Part shown: positions 8,606-17,814 of the stretch, in pieces
Position numbering within the stretch: position 1 is the stretch's first letter
Layout: every line of letters starts with the position of its first letter
Translations under genes and position numbers: made by a program
Notes under the pieces: generated by a model
The model's database searches: none
Seen by the model: the letters and a program-made list of their open reading frames with translations, nothing else
Told to the model about the DNA's origin: nothing
Source of the DNA: Litorilinea aerophila
GTDB taxonomy: Bacteria > Chloroflexota > Anaerolineae > Caldilineales > Caldilineaceae
NCBI RefSeq assembly: GCF_006569185.2
Contig: NZ_VIGC02000016.1
Coordinates: 1-64,000 of the forward strand
DNA length: 64,000 nt
Reading direction: 5' to 3'

Positions 8606-9305
8606 CCACCTGGCCGGGCTGGGCGGCCGTCTGGGGCGTTTCCCGGGCAGCGGGAACGGCCGGAATGGCCCCCAAGACGGGGACGCCCAGCGCCCGCTCC
8701 AACGCGGCGGGGGTCCGCAGCAGGTCGGCTTCCATCCAGGTCAACACCAGAACCACCCCGATGCCCAGCAACATGCCCAACACGCCGCCGGCCACCGCAT
8801 TCACCAGCGGTTTGGGCTGGTACTTCTCGTAGGGGATGTCCCGGCTGCGAATCTTGACTTCGATGCGGTTGTCCTTGTCCTGCTGGGCGTAGTAGGCGGT
8901 GCGCTCCTCCACAAAGACATCGGCCAGGGTCAGGGCCATGAGCTTGGCCACCTCGCCATCCCGATCCCGCGCTTCAATCTTGATGGTGAAGTCGCTGGAG
9001 TCCGCGGCGACGTTGACGTGGGCCAGGAAGTCGTAGGGGGTCATGTCCAACTGGGCCCGGTTGATCACCTCCTGGGCCACTTCCGGGGTCCGGATATTGT
9101 TGGCGAAGTTGCGCATGAGATCCTTGGCCGTATTGCCCAGGCCCCAGTCGGGCCGGGCCGGCACCGTGCTCACGTAGACCGTGGCCCGGTACATCTCCTC
9201 CTGCAGAAAGCTCACGCCGAAGGCCGCCCCTGCCGCCAGGATGGCCCCGACCACAATAATCCAACCTCGCCGACGCAAAATCCGCACATATTCCTGGATG
9301 GTCAT
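8586..9305 (-). CDS. Wzz/chain-length determinant-like protein (second copy)
   Basis: This 239-aa protein has the topology of polysaccharide co-polymerases. A short cytoplasmic N-terminus (MTIQEYVRILRRRGWI) precedes a first membrane helix (IIVVGAILAAGAAFGVSFL). A periplasmic-type middle follows, then a second helix (AVAGGVLGMLLGIGVVLVLTWM) and a C-terminal tail LERALGVPVLGAIP that in related proteins meets the BY-kinase. The tail ends in a proline/alanine-rich stretch. Start at 9305 has GGGGGAAGAGG upstream; the ATG at 9326 lacks a site. It probably controls chain length with the ATPase at 5359. Confidence 0.88.
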   Translation of the reverse strand: MTIQEYVRILRRRGWIIVVGAILAAGAAFGVSFLQEEMYRATVYVSTVPARPDWGLGNTAKDLMRNFANNIRTPEVAQEVINRAQLDMTPYDFLAHVNVAADSSDFTIKIEARDRDGEVAKLMALTLADVFVEERTAYYAQQDKDNRIEVKIRSRDIPYEKYQPKPLVNAVAGGVLGMLLGIGVVLVLTWMEADLLRTPAALERALGVPVLGAIPAVPAARETPQTAAQPGQVGAPEIA

Positions 9306-9351
9306 TTTCCTCTTCCCCCAGTCCACAAGCCAGAATCAACCGACTCACATC

Positions 9352-10044
9352 CTACCGATGTTTGGGAATTTCGCCAAGGACGGGCAGGCCCATTTCTTCC
9401 AACTCTCGCCGGCTACGCACCGAAGGATCCCAATAGTCCCAGAACAAGGCCAACCCCAGGCCCACCGCGGCGGCCAGCAACACCCGCAGCGGAAACTCGA
9501 TCTGCCGGCGCACCCCAGGCCCCACCGGGCTCACCGTGGGGCCATCCAACAGGGTGACCCCGGCCCCGGGCGTCCCCAACTGCTGGAAATAGCTGGCGGC
9601 GTTTTCCTGGAGCTCCGCGGCCGCTGCCTGGGCAATGGCCAGGAGGGCCTCCCGGTCGCTCCCCTGGAGGGTCAGGGTGAGGATGCGATGCTGCCGGCCG
9701 GTGGCCGCGCTGCCCTGGATGGTACCCGGCGGGACCGTCAGCTGCTGTTGGGCCAGCCGGGCCGAGACCTGGCGGGCGAAGAGTTCGCTGCGCACCACTT
9801 CGGTGAAATCATCCACCAGATACTCGCTGGTCAGCCAGGCGTAGTATCGGGGATCGTAGAGGGACGTGTCCAGATCGCCCGCAGGCATGACCCCCACCAG
9901 CAGGCGCATGGTAGCGCTGTAGCTGGGCGGTGGCGCCTGCCAGGGGCGTAGCTGGAGGGCACTGAAGAGCGCCACCAGGGCGGTCAACGCTACAGGAAGC
10001 CACCAGCGGCGGCGAATCATCTGCCAGTATTCCCGAAGTTCCAT
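9352..10044 (-). CDS. Wzz/chain-length determinant-like protein (first copy)
   Basis: The 230-aa protein begins MELREYWQMIRRRWWLPVAL, the Wzz N-terminal signature leading into a first membrane helix. A second helix (FPLRVLLAAAVGLGLALFWDY) lies near the C-terminus, followed by SVRSRRELEEMGLPVLGEIP. The start codon lies one base after the stop of the glycosyltransferase gene, so the two are coupled. It and the following gene are separate Wzz-like proteins with only weak similarity to each other. They may form a mixed co-polymerase, which is inferred. Confidence 0.87.
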   Translation of the reverse strand: MELREYWQMIRRRWWLPVALTALVALFSALQLRPWQAPPPSYSATMRLLVGVMPAGDLDTSLYDPRYYAWLTSEYLVDDFTEVVRSELFARQVSARLAQQQLTVPPGTIQGSAATGRQHRILTLTLQGSDREALLAIAQAAAAELQENAASYFQQLGTPGAGVTLLDGPTVSPVGPGVRRQIEFPLRVLLAAAVGLGLALFWDYWDPSVRSRRELEEMGLPVLGEIPKHR

Positions 10045-10045
10045 C

Positions 10046-11218
10046 TCAGCCGTCCATGGATACGGGTCGTTGGGCGCGCGCCGCCGGGACCGGCCCGGCC
10101 AGCACCTGGCGCAGATAGCCGGTCAGCCGCGCTCGAAAGCTGTGCCGGCTGAACCGTTCGGCCTGGGCCCGGCACGCGGCCGGGTCATACGCGCGGGGGT
10201 CGAAGTCCTGTAACACCTCCAGGAGGCTGGCGGCCGTCGGCTCACGGAACAGCTCGCCGGTCACCCCGGGCACGACGGTATCCAGCGCGCCGCCGCCCGC
10301 GTAGGCGATGACCGGACGCCCCACGGCCATGGCCTCCACCGGCGCGATGCCAAAGTCCTCCAGGCCGGGGAAGAGGAACGCCTTGCACCCCCGCAACAGT
10401 TCCCGGATCCGCGCCCGGGGCTGCCAGCCCAGAAAGGTGACGTTGGCCCCGGCCTGGGCCTGGAGCGCCGCCAGGTCTCGGCCTTCCCCCACGATGAGGA
10501 GGCGTTCCCGGGGCAGGCGGGCGAAGGCCGCCACGGCCAGATCCAGGCGCTTGTAGGGGATGAGGCGGCTGACGATCAGGTAGTAGTCGCCCACCCGAGT
10601 GGCTGGATCCGGTGTGAAATAGTCCGTGTCCACCGGCGGATGAATCACCACGCTCTCCCGGCCGTAGATAGCCCGAATGCGCTTCTGTACTTCGGTGCTG
10701 ATGGCGATGAAATGGTCCACCCGCTGGGCCGCTGCCCAGTCCCAACGGCGCAGGAGGGCCAGCAGCGGCTGCAGGGCCAGGTTCACCCCGGCGCCGATCT
10801 GCTCCCGCTCCCGGTATTGGCGGTAGAGCCAGAGGAAGCGGGTGGGCGTCAGGCAGTAACAGACGTGGATGGCCCGGCGGCTTGCCCCGGCCGTGCGCAC
10901 ACCGTGGCAGAAACCACTCTTGTTGCTGAGCACCAGATCATAGCCGCTCAGATCGGTGCGGGCAAAAGCCAGGGGATAGAGGGGCAGGTAGGGCTGGTGG
11001 TGGGCGGCAATCCCGGGCAGATGCTGCATGAAGCTGGTCCGGATCGGCCAGCTTCGGTAGGCAGGCGGCATGCGGTCGGCCGCGTAGATGCTGGTGTAGA
11101 TGGGACGCCCAGGGAACAGGTCCACCAGCTCTTCCAGGACATTCTCGGCACCGCCCACCTGGTTCAGCCAGTCGTGAACCAGCGCCAGCCGGACCGAGTC
11201 GAGGGTCATATCACCCAT
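10046..11218 (-). CDS. Glycosyltransferase family 4
   Basis: This 390-aa GT-B fold enzyme transfers a sugar from a nucleotide donor during exopolysaccharide assembly. The N-domain starts LALVHDWLNQVGGAENVLEEL. The C-domain has YYLIVSRLIPYKRLDLAVAAF, LLIVGEGRDLAALQ and the donor-binding LFPGLEDFGIAPVEAMAVGRPVIAY (E-x7-E motif). The arrangement resembles mannosyl/rhamnosyl-transferases. The start at 11218 has GGAG seven bases upstream; ATG at 11209 is the alternative. It is the first gene of the exopolysaccharide operon and sits about 140 bases downstream of the promoter at 11361-11390. Confidence 0.92.
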   Translation of the reverse strand: MGDMTLDSVRLALVHDWLNQVGGAENVLEELVDLFPGRPIYTSIYAADRMPPAYRSWPIRTSFMQHLPGIAAHHQPYLPLYPLAFARTDLSGYDLVLSNKSGFCHGVRTAGASRRAIHVCYCLTPTRFLWLYRQYREREQIGAGVNLALQPLLALLRRWDWAAAQRVDHFIAISTEVQKRIRAIYGRESVVIHPPVDTDYFTPDPATRVGDYYLIVSRLIPYKRLDLAVAAFARLPRERLLIVGEGRDLAALQAQAGANVTFLGWQPRARIRELLRGCKAFLFPGLEDFGIAPVEAMAVGRPVIAYAGGGALDTVVPGVTGELFREPTAASLLEVLQDFDPRAYDPAACRAQAERFSRHSFRARLTGYLRQVLAGPVPAARAQRPVSMDG

Positions 11219-11360
11219 GCATGGGCTCCATCGCTTGCTGCCTGCTCCGCCCTGCTCCACACGATACACACAATACACAACACGCAATACACACGGCACG
11301 TGGCATTTGGCATCCATCCGGTATCCGGCCCCACCCAGCAGGACCGCCATTGACGCCGCC

Positions 11361-11390
11361 ATTGTACCGTAGGAGGAGGGCCGCATCCAA
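11361..11390 (-). promoter_or_regulatory. Probable promoter of the exopolysaccharide operon
   Basis: On the minus strand TTGGAT (11385-11390) is followed after 18 bases by TACAAT (11361-11366). It lies between the end of the aminotransferase gene (11402) and the first glycosyltransferase. The roughly 140-base leader contains a low-complexity run rich in CA/ACACA (about 11258-11302). Confidence 0.5.
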
Positions 11391-11401
11391 AAGCTTGGGA
11401 C

Positions 11402-12643
11402 TTATGCCCGCTCCAGCGCACGCAGGCAACGGTCGATCTCATCCAGGGTATTGTAGTGGACCAGGCCGATGCGGAGGAGGCCACCGCTGGGCTCCACCCC
11501 CAGACGCTCGCTCAGGGCCAGGGCGTAAAAGTTGCCGTCCCAGACGAAAATGTTCTCCGCAGCCAGGGCGGCGGCCAGCTCCTGGGGCGTACGCCCCTCC
11601 TTGCGGATGGCCACCGTCGCCAGCCGCCGGTCCCACTCGAAGCGGCTGGTGATGCCGTAGATCCGCACCCCGCTGACCAGGGAGAGGCCATCCAACAGCC
11701 GCTCCATCAGCATCCGCTCGTACGGGCCGATGACCGACCACGCGGCGCGCAACTTCTCCCGCCGCCCGGCGTCCGGGGCCACGTTGCCGTAGCGCGCGCC
11801 CAGGTCGGCCAGGTAGTCGATGGCCGCAGCCACGCCAGCCAACCCTTCGTGGTTCTGGGTGCCCGTCTCCCACTTGCCCGGCGGGAGATCCCCGGCCGGC
11901 CGCACCCGATAGGCGGGGAGTCGTTCCAGGTGCTCCCGCTTGCCGTAGAGGATGCCCACGTGGGGGCCAAAAAATTTGTAGGCGCTGCAGGCCAGGAAGT
12001 CGCAGTCCAAGGCCTTCACGTCGATCAGGCCATGGGGCGCATACTGAACGGCATCTACGAAGGTGTACGCGCCGGCGGCCCGGGCCCACTGGATCACCGT
12101 CTGGACGTCGTTGATGGTGCCGGTGGCGTTGCTGGCGTAGCCGATGGCCACCAGTTTGGTGCGGGGGGTGATCAACGCCTGCAGCCCGTCCATGTCCAGG
12201 GTGCAGGTCTCCACGTCCACGTCGGCCCAGCGGACTGTGGCGCCCCGATCTTCGGCCAGGCGCACCCAGGGCATGATGTTGGCATCATGGTCCAGCCGGG
12301 TGACCACGATTTCATCTTCAGGGCCAAATTCGTGGGCCAGGGCATGGCTGAGCTGGAAGGTCAGGGTGGTCATGTTGGGGCCAAAGATCACCTCGTCCTG
12401 TTCAGCGCCCAGGAGATCGGCGGCCGCGGCCCGGGCCCGGTCGATGACTTCGTCGGTGCGGCGGCTGGTGATGAAGGCGCCGTGGGTGTTGGCGTTGCGC
12501 CGGGTCAGGTAGTCCACCATGGCGTCGATCACCTGCTGGGGCACCTGGGTGCCGCCGGGGTTGTCAAAAAAAACGGCCGGCCCACCGTCGAAGGATTCCT
12601 GCAGGGCCGGAAACTGCCTTCGGATGGCCTGGACATCGAACAT
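11402..12643 (-). CDS. Cysteine desulfurase-like class V aminotransferase
   Basis: This 413-aa PLP enzyme starts MFDVQAIRRQFPALQ and contains VFFDNPGGTQVPQQVIDAM, FGPNMTTLTFQLSHAL, LDHDANIMPWVRL, FVDAVQYAPHG and the PLP-lysine motif FLACSAYKFFGPHVG. It fits the cysteine-desulfurase-like family (TIGR01976 type) rather than IscS/SufS: the mobile loop with the RAGHHC-type catalytic Cys seen in the window's SufS is missing. The reaction is therefore uncertain. An in-frame extension upstream to 12784 would add a repetitive EPEKEPEKE segment and is probably not translated. It is co-oriented with sppA but separated by 179 bases. Confidence 0.88.
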   Translation of the reverse strand: MFDVQAIRRQFPALQESFDGGPAVFFDNPGGTQVPQQVIDAMVDYLTRRNANTHGAFITSRRTDEVIDRARAAAADLLGAEQDEVIFGPNMTTLTFQLSHALAHEFGPEDEIVVTRLDHDANIMPWVRLAEDRGATVRWADVDVETCTLDMDGLQALITPRTKLVAIGYASNATGTINDVQTVIQWARAAGAYTFVDAVQYAPHGLIDVKALDCDFLACSAYKFFGPHVGILYGKREHLERLPAYRVRPAGDLPPGKWETGTQNHEGLAGVAAAIDYLADLGARYGNVAPDAGRREKLRAAWSVIGPYERMLMERLLDGLSLVSGVRIYGITSRFEWDRRLATVAIRKEGRTPQELAAALAAENIFVWDGNFYALALSERLGVEPSGGLLRIGLVHYNTLDEIDRCLRALERA

Positions 12644-12663
12644 GCTGACTTTGTGCTCCGTTT

Positions 12664-12694
12664 CTTTTTCTGGCTCTTTTTCTGGCTCTTCTGG
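12664..12694. repeat. Short tandem repeat, 12-base unit
   Basis: CTTTTTCTGGCT is present twice in a row (12664-12675 and 12676-12687), then as a partial third unit CTTCTGG. It lies just upstream of the aminotransferase start. On the minus strand the unit is purine-rich. Confidence 0.7.
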
Positions 12695-12709
12695 AGAAAC
12701 CACCGGTTT

Positions 12710-12798
12710 CACAGATGAACACGGATGCAGTCCTTCCCGATGGGTGCCCATGGAGGGAGGAACCGTCCTCCGATGCGGTGTCATCCGTGTAATCTGTG
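12710..12798. repeat. Inverted CACAGAT/ATCTGTG phrase
   Basis: CACAGATGAACACGGATG (12710-12727) and CATCCGTGTAATCTGTG (12782-12798) form an imperfect inverted repeat separated by about 54 bases. The ATCTGTG phrase recurs between genes at about 23911-23940 and 34613-34634. It may be a degraded repeat family. Nothing else is recognisable in this 179-base gap. Confidence 0.55.
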
Positions 12799-12822
12799 GC
12801 TAAAATTCAAGTGCAAATCGGC

Positions 12823-14628
12823 TCACCCCGCCGGCGACGCCGGCACATTCAGGGCCAGCAGCCAGAGATGCTCCTGGGTCGCCGGACCTGGTGGGCCTTC
12901 CAAAGCGAGAAGGGATCGCCAGACACGACCGGGCTCACCCACCAGGCGCAGGAGGGTCCGGGCCGCCTCGGCCGGCGTTGCTAACAGCCAGCGTCGGGGC
13001 GGCGTGACGGGCACGGTGCGCACCGTGCCGTCCACGGGCAGGCCGGCGGCCTGGCAGGCCAGCTCCACGGCCCGGCCAAAATCGCCCAGCTCATCCACCA
13101 GCCCCCGCTCCAGGGCCTGCCGCCCGGTCCAGACCTTGCCGCTGGCGATCTCGTCCAGGCCGGCCAGGTCCAGCTTACGCCCCGAAGCCACCCGCTCTTT
13201 GAACTGATCGTAGACGTAAAACACCTGCTCCGTGAGCTTCTGGCGTTGATCCGGCGTCCAGGGCGCGGTGTCCCGGTAGAGGTCGGCGTTGGCCCCCCGC
13301 CGGATGACCTCCCGCCGGGCGTGGAGGCGCTCGAAGGCGCCCTGGGTGACCGGCTTGGCCACCACTACGCCGATGCTGCCGGTGAGGGTGGCGGACTGGG
13401 CCACGATGCGATGCCCGGGGGTGGCGATGTAGTAGCCGCCGCTGGCCGCCACGTTGCCCATGTAGATCACCACAGGCTTCTCCTCAGCCAGCAGGGTGAG
13501 CTCCCGCCAGATCAGGTCGCTGGCCAGGGCTGAACCGCCCCGGGAGTCCACGTGCACCACCACGGCCGCCAGGCGTCGATCCTGCCGGGCAGCCCTCACC
13601 ATCTGCTGGACGGTGGTGCTACCCATGGTCTGCTCCCCCAGGATGGGCACGGGCAGGGGAAAACGGCGACTTTCCCCCGGCACGATGAGCCCCTGGAGGC
13701 TAAGGACGCCCACGGCCTGGGGGTGGCGCCGTTGCGGTCGGCGGTACAGGAGCCCCCGACAGCGGACATAGAGCTGGAGGCGGGCCGGCTGCTCTGCCGT
13801 CCCCAGGAGGGCCGGCAGTTCATCTTCGTAGGCCACATGGTCCAACAGCCCGGCTGCCTGGGCCTGGGGGGCAGTCAGGGGCGCCCGGTCGATCTGGGCC
13901 TGTACTTCCTCCGGCGGCATGCCGCGGCCCTGGGCGATGGCCTGGACGATGTCGGCGTAGAGGCTGTCCAGGAGCCAGTTGAGCTGCTCCCGATCTTCCC
14001 GGCTCATCTCGGCCTGGCTGAACATGTCCATGGCGCTCTTCCACGGCGCTACCCGAACCACATCGAACGCCAGGCCGATCCGGGCCAGACTCTCCTTCCA
14101 GAAGCTGGGCGCCACCAGGAGGCCCAGCACATCCCAGGTGGCCAGGGGCGGTGCGATCACCCGATCCGCTGCGCTGGCCATCACGTAGCTGGCCGCGTCC
14201 ATCTGCTCCAGATAGACCACCACCTGGGCGGGAACGCTGCCATCGGGCCGGACAGCCATGGACCAGGTGCGGAAACGGCTGAACAGGGCGGCCATGCTCT
14301 GGGCCTGGGCCAGGGTCAGGTGCGCGCCCTTGACCAGGAAGAGCACCCCCCGGATATCCGGATCCTGGGCGATGCGCTCCAGGGCCTCTGCGATGGCTTC
14401 CAGGCTCAGGGGGCGTCGCAGCCCGGGCACATAGGCAAGCCACCAGGGGAAGGTGGGCGCCCGTTCACTCAGGGGTTGATCCAACACCAGGATGGGATAG
14501 TCCGGGAGGAGTCGACGCAGGAAGCGCCGCCGCAGGTTCAACAGCCGACACACCAGGTGGCGCCAGGCCAGCTCCAGGGCACTGCCCCCGTTCAGGAGCC
14601 CCTTGCGCAACTGCTCTCTCCACGCCAT
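12823..14628 (-). CDS. sppA: Signal peptide peptidase SppA, 67-kDa type
   Basis: The 601-aa serine peptidase cleaves remnant signal peptides or other membrane-associated peptides. It has two tandem S49/crotonase-like domains. The N-domain carries the general-base Lys in VAPWKSAMDMFSQAEMSRED (about K197). The C-domain carries the nucleophile Ser in GNVAASGGYYIATPGH (about S396), followed by TLTGSIGVV. Length and motif order match E. coli SppA. The usual N-terminal membrane anchor is not obvious: residues 1-50 are basic with only a short hydrophobic run. Start at 14628 has GGGGAGAGGG upstream. The open frame continues upstream antisense to ald, and that part is not coding. Confidence 0.93.
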   Translation of the reverse strand: MAWREQLRKGLLNGGSALELAWRHLVCRLLNLRRRFLRRLLPDYPILVLDQPLSERAPTFPWWLAYVPGLRRPLSLEAIAEALERIAQDPDIRGVLFLVKGAHLTLAQAQSMAALFSRFRTWSMAVRPDGSVPAQVVVYLEQMDAASYVMASAADRVIAPPLATWDVLGLLVAPSFWKESLARIGLAFDVVRVAPWKSAMDMFSQAEMSREDREQLNWLLDSLYADIVQAIAQGRGMPPEEVQAQIDRAPLTAPQAQAAGLLDHVAYEDELPALLGTAEQPARLQLYVRCRGLLYRRPQRRHPQAVGVLSLQGLIVPGESRRFPLPVPILGEQTMGSTTVQQMVRAARQDRRLAAVVVHVDSRGGSALASDLIWRELTLLAEEKPVVIYMGNVAASGGYYIATPGHRIVAQSATLTGSIGVVVAKPVTQGAFERLHARREVIRRGANADLYRDTAPWTPDQRQKLTEQVFYVYDQFKERVASGRKLDLAGLDEIASGKVWTGRQALERGLVDELGDFGRAVELACQAAGLPVDGTVRTVPVTPPRRWLLATPAEAARTLLRLVGEPGRVWRSLLALEGPPGPATQEHLWLLALNVPASPAG

Positions 14629-14658
14629 GCCTCGGCCCTCTCCCCGTCTCTGTGCGTG

Positions 14659-14680
14659 CATCTCTGTACGTACAGAGATG
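14659..14680. promoter_or_regulatory. Perfect 22-bp palindrome upstream of sppA
   Basis: CATCTCTGTAC is followed immediately by its exact reverse complement GTACAGAGATG. Symmetry continues imperfectly on both sides (CTGTGCGTG outside left, TACGTGCAG outside right), to about 40 bases. It lies 31 bases upstream of the sppA start and so may be an operator for a dimeric repressor. A DNA cruciform or RNA hairpin is the alternative. Confidence 0.6.
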
Positions 14681-15027
14681 TACGTGCAGCCCTCTCTGTG
14701 CACGCTCCTGTCTGGGCAGGCGCTCGTGCACCAACGCAGCCATTCTGACGCTATTCTCATATGAAAGCCAGGCTTTGGCAAACCCATCCGAGCATGGGGC
14801 CGGCCTTGTGCCCCTGGCGACAGCACTTGCCTCCAGCCTGGGCAGCTGTTACACTGCCTGTACAACGAAAACCGCGCGAGGAGAACCGCGCGCGGTCGGT
14901 TCGTCCATGGGGCAGGCTGCCTGGCGACGAGGCCATCGGCACCCATGGAACGGCTGTGTATCACGGGCTGTCCGTTACAGGCGCTGCCTGTGGGACCACC
15001 CTCTGTACAAACAACTGAGGTGGCAAC
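14681..15027. other. Divergent intergenic region sppA/ald
   Basis: This 347-base stretch separates sppA (minus) from ald (plus). Besides the palindrome at its left edge I see a CCGCGCG-rich tract at about 14870-14895 and the ribosome binding site TGAGGTGG before ald. No convincing promoter, RNA gene or small ORF was found. Confidence 0.4.
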
Positions 15028-16140
15028 ATGATCATAGGGCTTCCCAAAGAAGTGAAGGATGGTGAAAACCGCGTCGGCCTGACGCCCGGCGCGGTTAAGG
15101 CGTTGACCCGGCGTTCCCATCGAGTCCTGGTGGAAGCGGGTGCCGGCGAAGGCAGCTTCCTGACCGACGAGGAGTACCGGGCCGCCGGCGCCGACATCGT
15201 ACCCCATGCCGCCGATGCCTGGGCCGCCGAGTTGGTGGTCAAGGTCAAAGAGCCGCTGCCCAGCGAATACCAGTATCTGCGCCCGGGCCAGATCCTCTTT
15301 ACCTACCTCCACCTGGCGGCCAACCGGGAGCTGACCCAGGCCCTGCTGGACAGCGGCATCACCGCCATCGCCTACGAGACGGTCCAGACGGAAGATGGCA
15401 AGTTGCCCCTGCTCATGCCCATGAGCGAAGTGGCCGGACGCATGGCCACCCAGGTGGGCGCCACCTACCTGGAGAAGCACAACGGCGGACGGGGCATCCT
15501 GCTGGGGGGCGTTCCCGGCGTGGCGCCGGCCAGCGTGGTCATCCTGGGCGGCGGCACAGTGGGCACCAACGCAGCCAAGGTGGCCCTGGGCATGGGCGCC
15601 CAGGTCACCGTGTTGGACATTCACCACGAGCGGCTCCAATACCTGGACGACGTCTTCCACGGCCGGCTGCAGACCCGGGCCAGCAACGAATACAACATCG
15701 AACAGGCCGTCTTCACCGCCGACCTGGTCATCGGCGCGGTCCTGATTCCGGGCGGACGGGCCCCCTGGCTGGTCACCCGCAAGATGCTGGCCCACATGCG
15801 CAAGGGCGCAGTCATCGTGGATGTCGCGGTGGACCAGGGCGGCTGTATCGAGACCAGCCGGCCCACCACCCACAGCAACCCCACCTTCGTGGTGGACGAC
15901 ATCGTCCACTATTGCGTGGCCAACATGCCTGGTGCCGTGCCTCGGACCAGCACCTTTGCCCTGGTCAACCAGACCATGTCCTACACCCTGAATCTGGCCA
16001 ACCAGGGGCTGGACGCAGTACGGACCAGCCAGGCCCTGCTCCATGGGCTGAACACCCATCGAGGCCACCTGACCCACAAAGCAGTGGCCGAGACATTTGG
16101 CCTGCCCTACACCGATCCATTACAATCGTTGCAAACCTGA
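15028..16140 (+). CDS. ald: Alanine dehydrogenase
   Basis: This 370-aa NAD-dependent enzyme interconverts L-alanine and pyruvate plus ammonia. It opens [20 protein letters not shown], the AlaDH/PNT N-terminal signature. It contains [11 protein letters not shown], the NAD-binding [32 protein letters not shown] and the C-terminal [19 protein letters not shown]. Length is that of the standard hexameric enzyme. A ribosome binding site TGAGGTGG lies seven bases upstream. The next gene, hisS, follows after 33 bases, so co-transcription is likely although the functions are not linked. Confidence 0.97.
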   Translation: MIIGLPKEVKDGENRVGLTPGAVKALTRRSHRVLVEAGAGEGSFLTDEEYRAAGADIVPHAADAWAAELVVKVKEPLPSEYQYLRPGQILFTYLHLAANRELTQALLDSGITAIAYETVQTEDGKLPLLMPMSEVAGRMATQVGATYLEKHNGGRGILLGGVPGVAPASVVILGGGTVGTNAAKVALGMGAQVTVLDIHHERLQYLDDVFHGRLQTRASNEYNIEQAVFTADLVIGAVLIPGGRAPWLVTRKMLAHMRKGAVIVDVAVDQGGCIETSRPTTHSNPTFVVDDIVHYCVANMPGAVPRTSTFALVNQTMSYTLNLANQGLDAVRTSQALLHGLNTHRGHLTHKAVAETFGLPYTDPLQSLQT

Positions 16141-16173
16141 ATTCAGCCCATTTGCGTCTGGAGTCTTGAGTGC

Positions 16174-17556
16174 ATGGCAAAACTAAACACAGCGCCCCTG
16201 AGTGGCATGCGGGATTTTCTCCCGCAGGACGTCTTGCGGCGCAACTACGTGATCCAGGTGATTGAGCGGGTCTACCAGAGCTACGGCTTCGAGCCCCTGG
16301 AAACGCCGGCCATGGAGCGGCTCTCCACCCTTCTGGGGAAGTACGGCGAAGAAGGGGACAAGCTGATCTTCCGGGTCCTGAAGCGGGGCGAGAAGCTGGA
16401 ACAGGCCCTGCGGGATCACCCCACCGAAGACAGCATCAGCGACGCCGGCCTCCGCTACGACCTGACGGTGCCCCTGGCCCGGATCGTGGCCCAGTATCGC
16501 AACGAGCTGCCCCGGGTCTTCAAGCGCTACCAGATCCAGCCCGTCTATCGGGCGGACCGGCCCGCCAAGGGGCGCTACCGGGAATTTTATCAGTGCGACG
16601 TGGATATCGTGGGCTCCCGCAGCCAGACCGTGGAGGCCGAGGTGCTGGCCGCCGGGGCACAGGTTCTCCAGGAGCTGGGCTTTGGACCGGCCCACCCCTT
16701 TTCCATACGCCTCAACCATCGGGGCATCCTGCGGGGCCTGATGGAGGTAGCCGGCGTTCCCCCGGATCTGGAGGACGCGGCGCTGGTGGCCATCGACAAG
16801 CTGGACAAGATTGGCCTGGATGGCGTCCGGGAAGAGCTGGCCCAACGGGGGATCGCCCGGGAGGCCGTGGCCGCCCTCCTGCAGACCATGGCCAACGTCC
16901 CCGACACGGTGGAGGAGACCCTCCGCTGGCTTGAGCAGATCCTGGCCGATTCCGAAGCCGGCCGCCAGGGCGTGGCCGAGCTGAGCAACGTGGTGGCCTA
17001 CGCGCAACATGGCCCCGCCGCGGATCACCTGCGGGTGGATCCCTACCTGGCCCGGGGCCTCAGCTACTACACGGGCACCATCTTCGAGGTGGAGTTTGCC
17101 GGCTTCAGCAGCTCCGGGGGCGGCGGCGGCCGCTACGACAACCTCATCGGCATGTTCAGCGGCCAGGAGATCCCGGCCTGCGGCTTCAGCCTGGGGCTGG
17201 AGCGCATCATCCTCCTGATGGAGGAGCAGAACATGTTCCCGGCCCACATCAGCGGCCAGCCCCAGGTCCTGGTCACCCAGTTCGACGAAAGCACCGTGGG
17301 CGACAGCCTGGCCCTGGCCCAACGCCTGCGGGCCGCGGGGCTGCGGGTGGACCTCTACCCGGACACGGACCGCTACGGCAAGCAATTCAAATATGCCGAC
17401 GACCGGCACATCCGTTTTGCCCTGTTGCTCAGCCCCCGGGAGCTGGCCGAGGGTGTGGTGGCCGTCAAGGACCTGGTCACCGGTGACCAGGTGGACGTGG
17501 CCGAGGCCGACCTGCCCGCCTATCTGCAGGAGCAACTGGCCCTGGTGGCCGCTTAA
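16174..17556 (+). CDS. hisS: Histidyl-tRNA synthetase
   Basis: The 460-aa class II aminoacyl-tRNA synthetase charges tRNA-His. The N-terminus LSGMRDFLPQDVLRRNYV contains the HisRS start. Motif 2 is RYQIQPVYRADRPAKGRYREFYQCDVDIVG (about residues 110-140). The histidine-binding motif reads LARGLSYYTGTIFEV. Motif 3 is ACGFSLGLERIILLM, and the C-terminal anticodon-binding domain follows from about residue 360. Length is slightly above the bacterial norm. The gene ends 13 bases before the -35 box of the next promoter. Confidence 0.97.
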   Translation: MAKLNTAPLSGMRDFLPQDVLRRNYVIQVIERVYQSYGFEPLETPAMERLSTLLGKYGEEGDKLIFRVLKRGEKLEQALRDHPTEDSISDAGLRYDLTVPLARIVAQYRNELPRVFKRYQIQPVYRADRPAKGRYREFYQCDVDIVGSRSQTVEAEVLAAGAQVLQELGFGPAHPFSIRLNHRGILRGLMEVAGVPPDLEDAALVAIDKLDKIGLDGVREELAQRGIAREAVAALLQTMANVPDTVEETLRWLEQILADSEAGRQGVAELSNVVAYAQHGPAADHLRVDPYLARGLSYYTGTIFEVEFAGFSSSGGGGGRYDNLIGMFSGQEIPACGFSLGLERIILLMEEQNMFPAHISGQPQVLVTQFDESTVGDSLALAQRLRAAGLRVDLYPDTDRYGKQFKYADDRHIRFALLLSPRELAEGVVAVKDLVTGDQVDVAEADLPAYLQEQLALVAA

Positions 17557-17569
17557 CCGGGTCTCGAAT

Positions 17570-17598
17570 TTGACAGCCCGGATGCCGGCTGCTATATT
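17570..17598 (+). promoter_or_regulatory. Promoter of the riboswitch-lysC operon
   Basis: TTGACA (17570-17575), a 17-base spacer and TATATT (17593-17598) make a near-consensus housekeeping promoter. Transcription would start at about 17605, just before the SAM-I aptamer. Confidence 0.88.
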
Positions 17599-17627
17599 GG
17601 CCCGCAATAATTCCATACCAAGCGTGG

Positions 17628-17746
<119 letters not shown>

Positions 17747-17775
17747 ACGTCTGTCAAGATCAATGCAAGCTCTTG

Positions 17776-17814
17776 CCCTCTCATCGATAGTAGCCGATGA
17801 GAGGGTTTTTCTTT
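17776..17814 (+). terminator. Riboswitch expression-platform terminator
   Basis: CCCTCTCATCG (17776-17786) pairs perfectly with CGATGAGAGGG (17795-17805) around an 8-base loop and is followed by TTTTTCTTT. The left strand overlaps in sequence with the complement of the aptamer P1, giving the usual SAM-I on/off switch. Confidence 0.93.

Noticed and set aside
11258-11302. CA-rich low-complexity run considered as a tandem repeat
   Set aside because: Units such as ACACAATACAC are irregular with no constant period, so it is reported only as low-complexity leader sequence.
12644-12784. N-terminal extension of the aminotransferase with EPEKEPEKE
   Set aside because: It translates the tandem repeat and the ATCTGTG phrase. 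Family members start near MFDVQAIRRQFP.
14629-16077. Upstream extension of the sppA open frame to 16077, antisense to ald
   Set aside because: The extra residues are the mirror of ald, and SppA similarity starts at 14628, where there is a good ribosome binding site.
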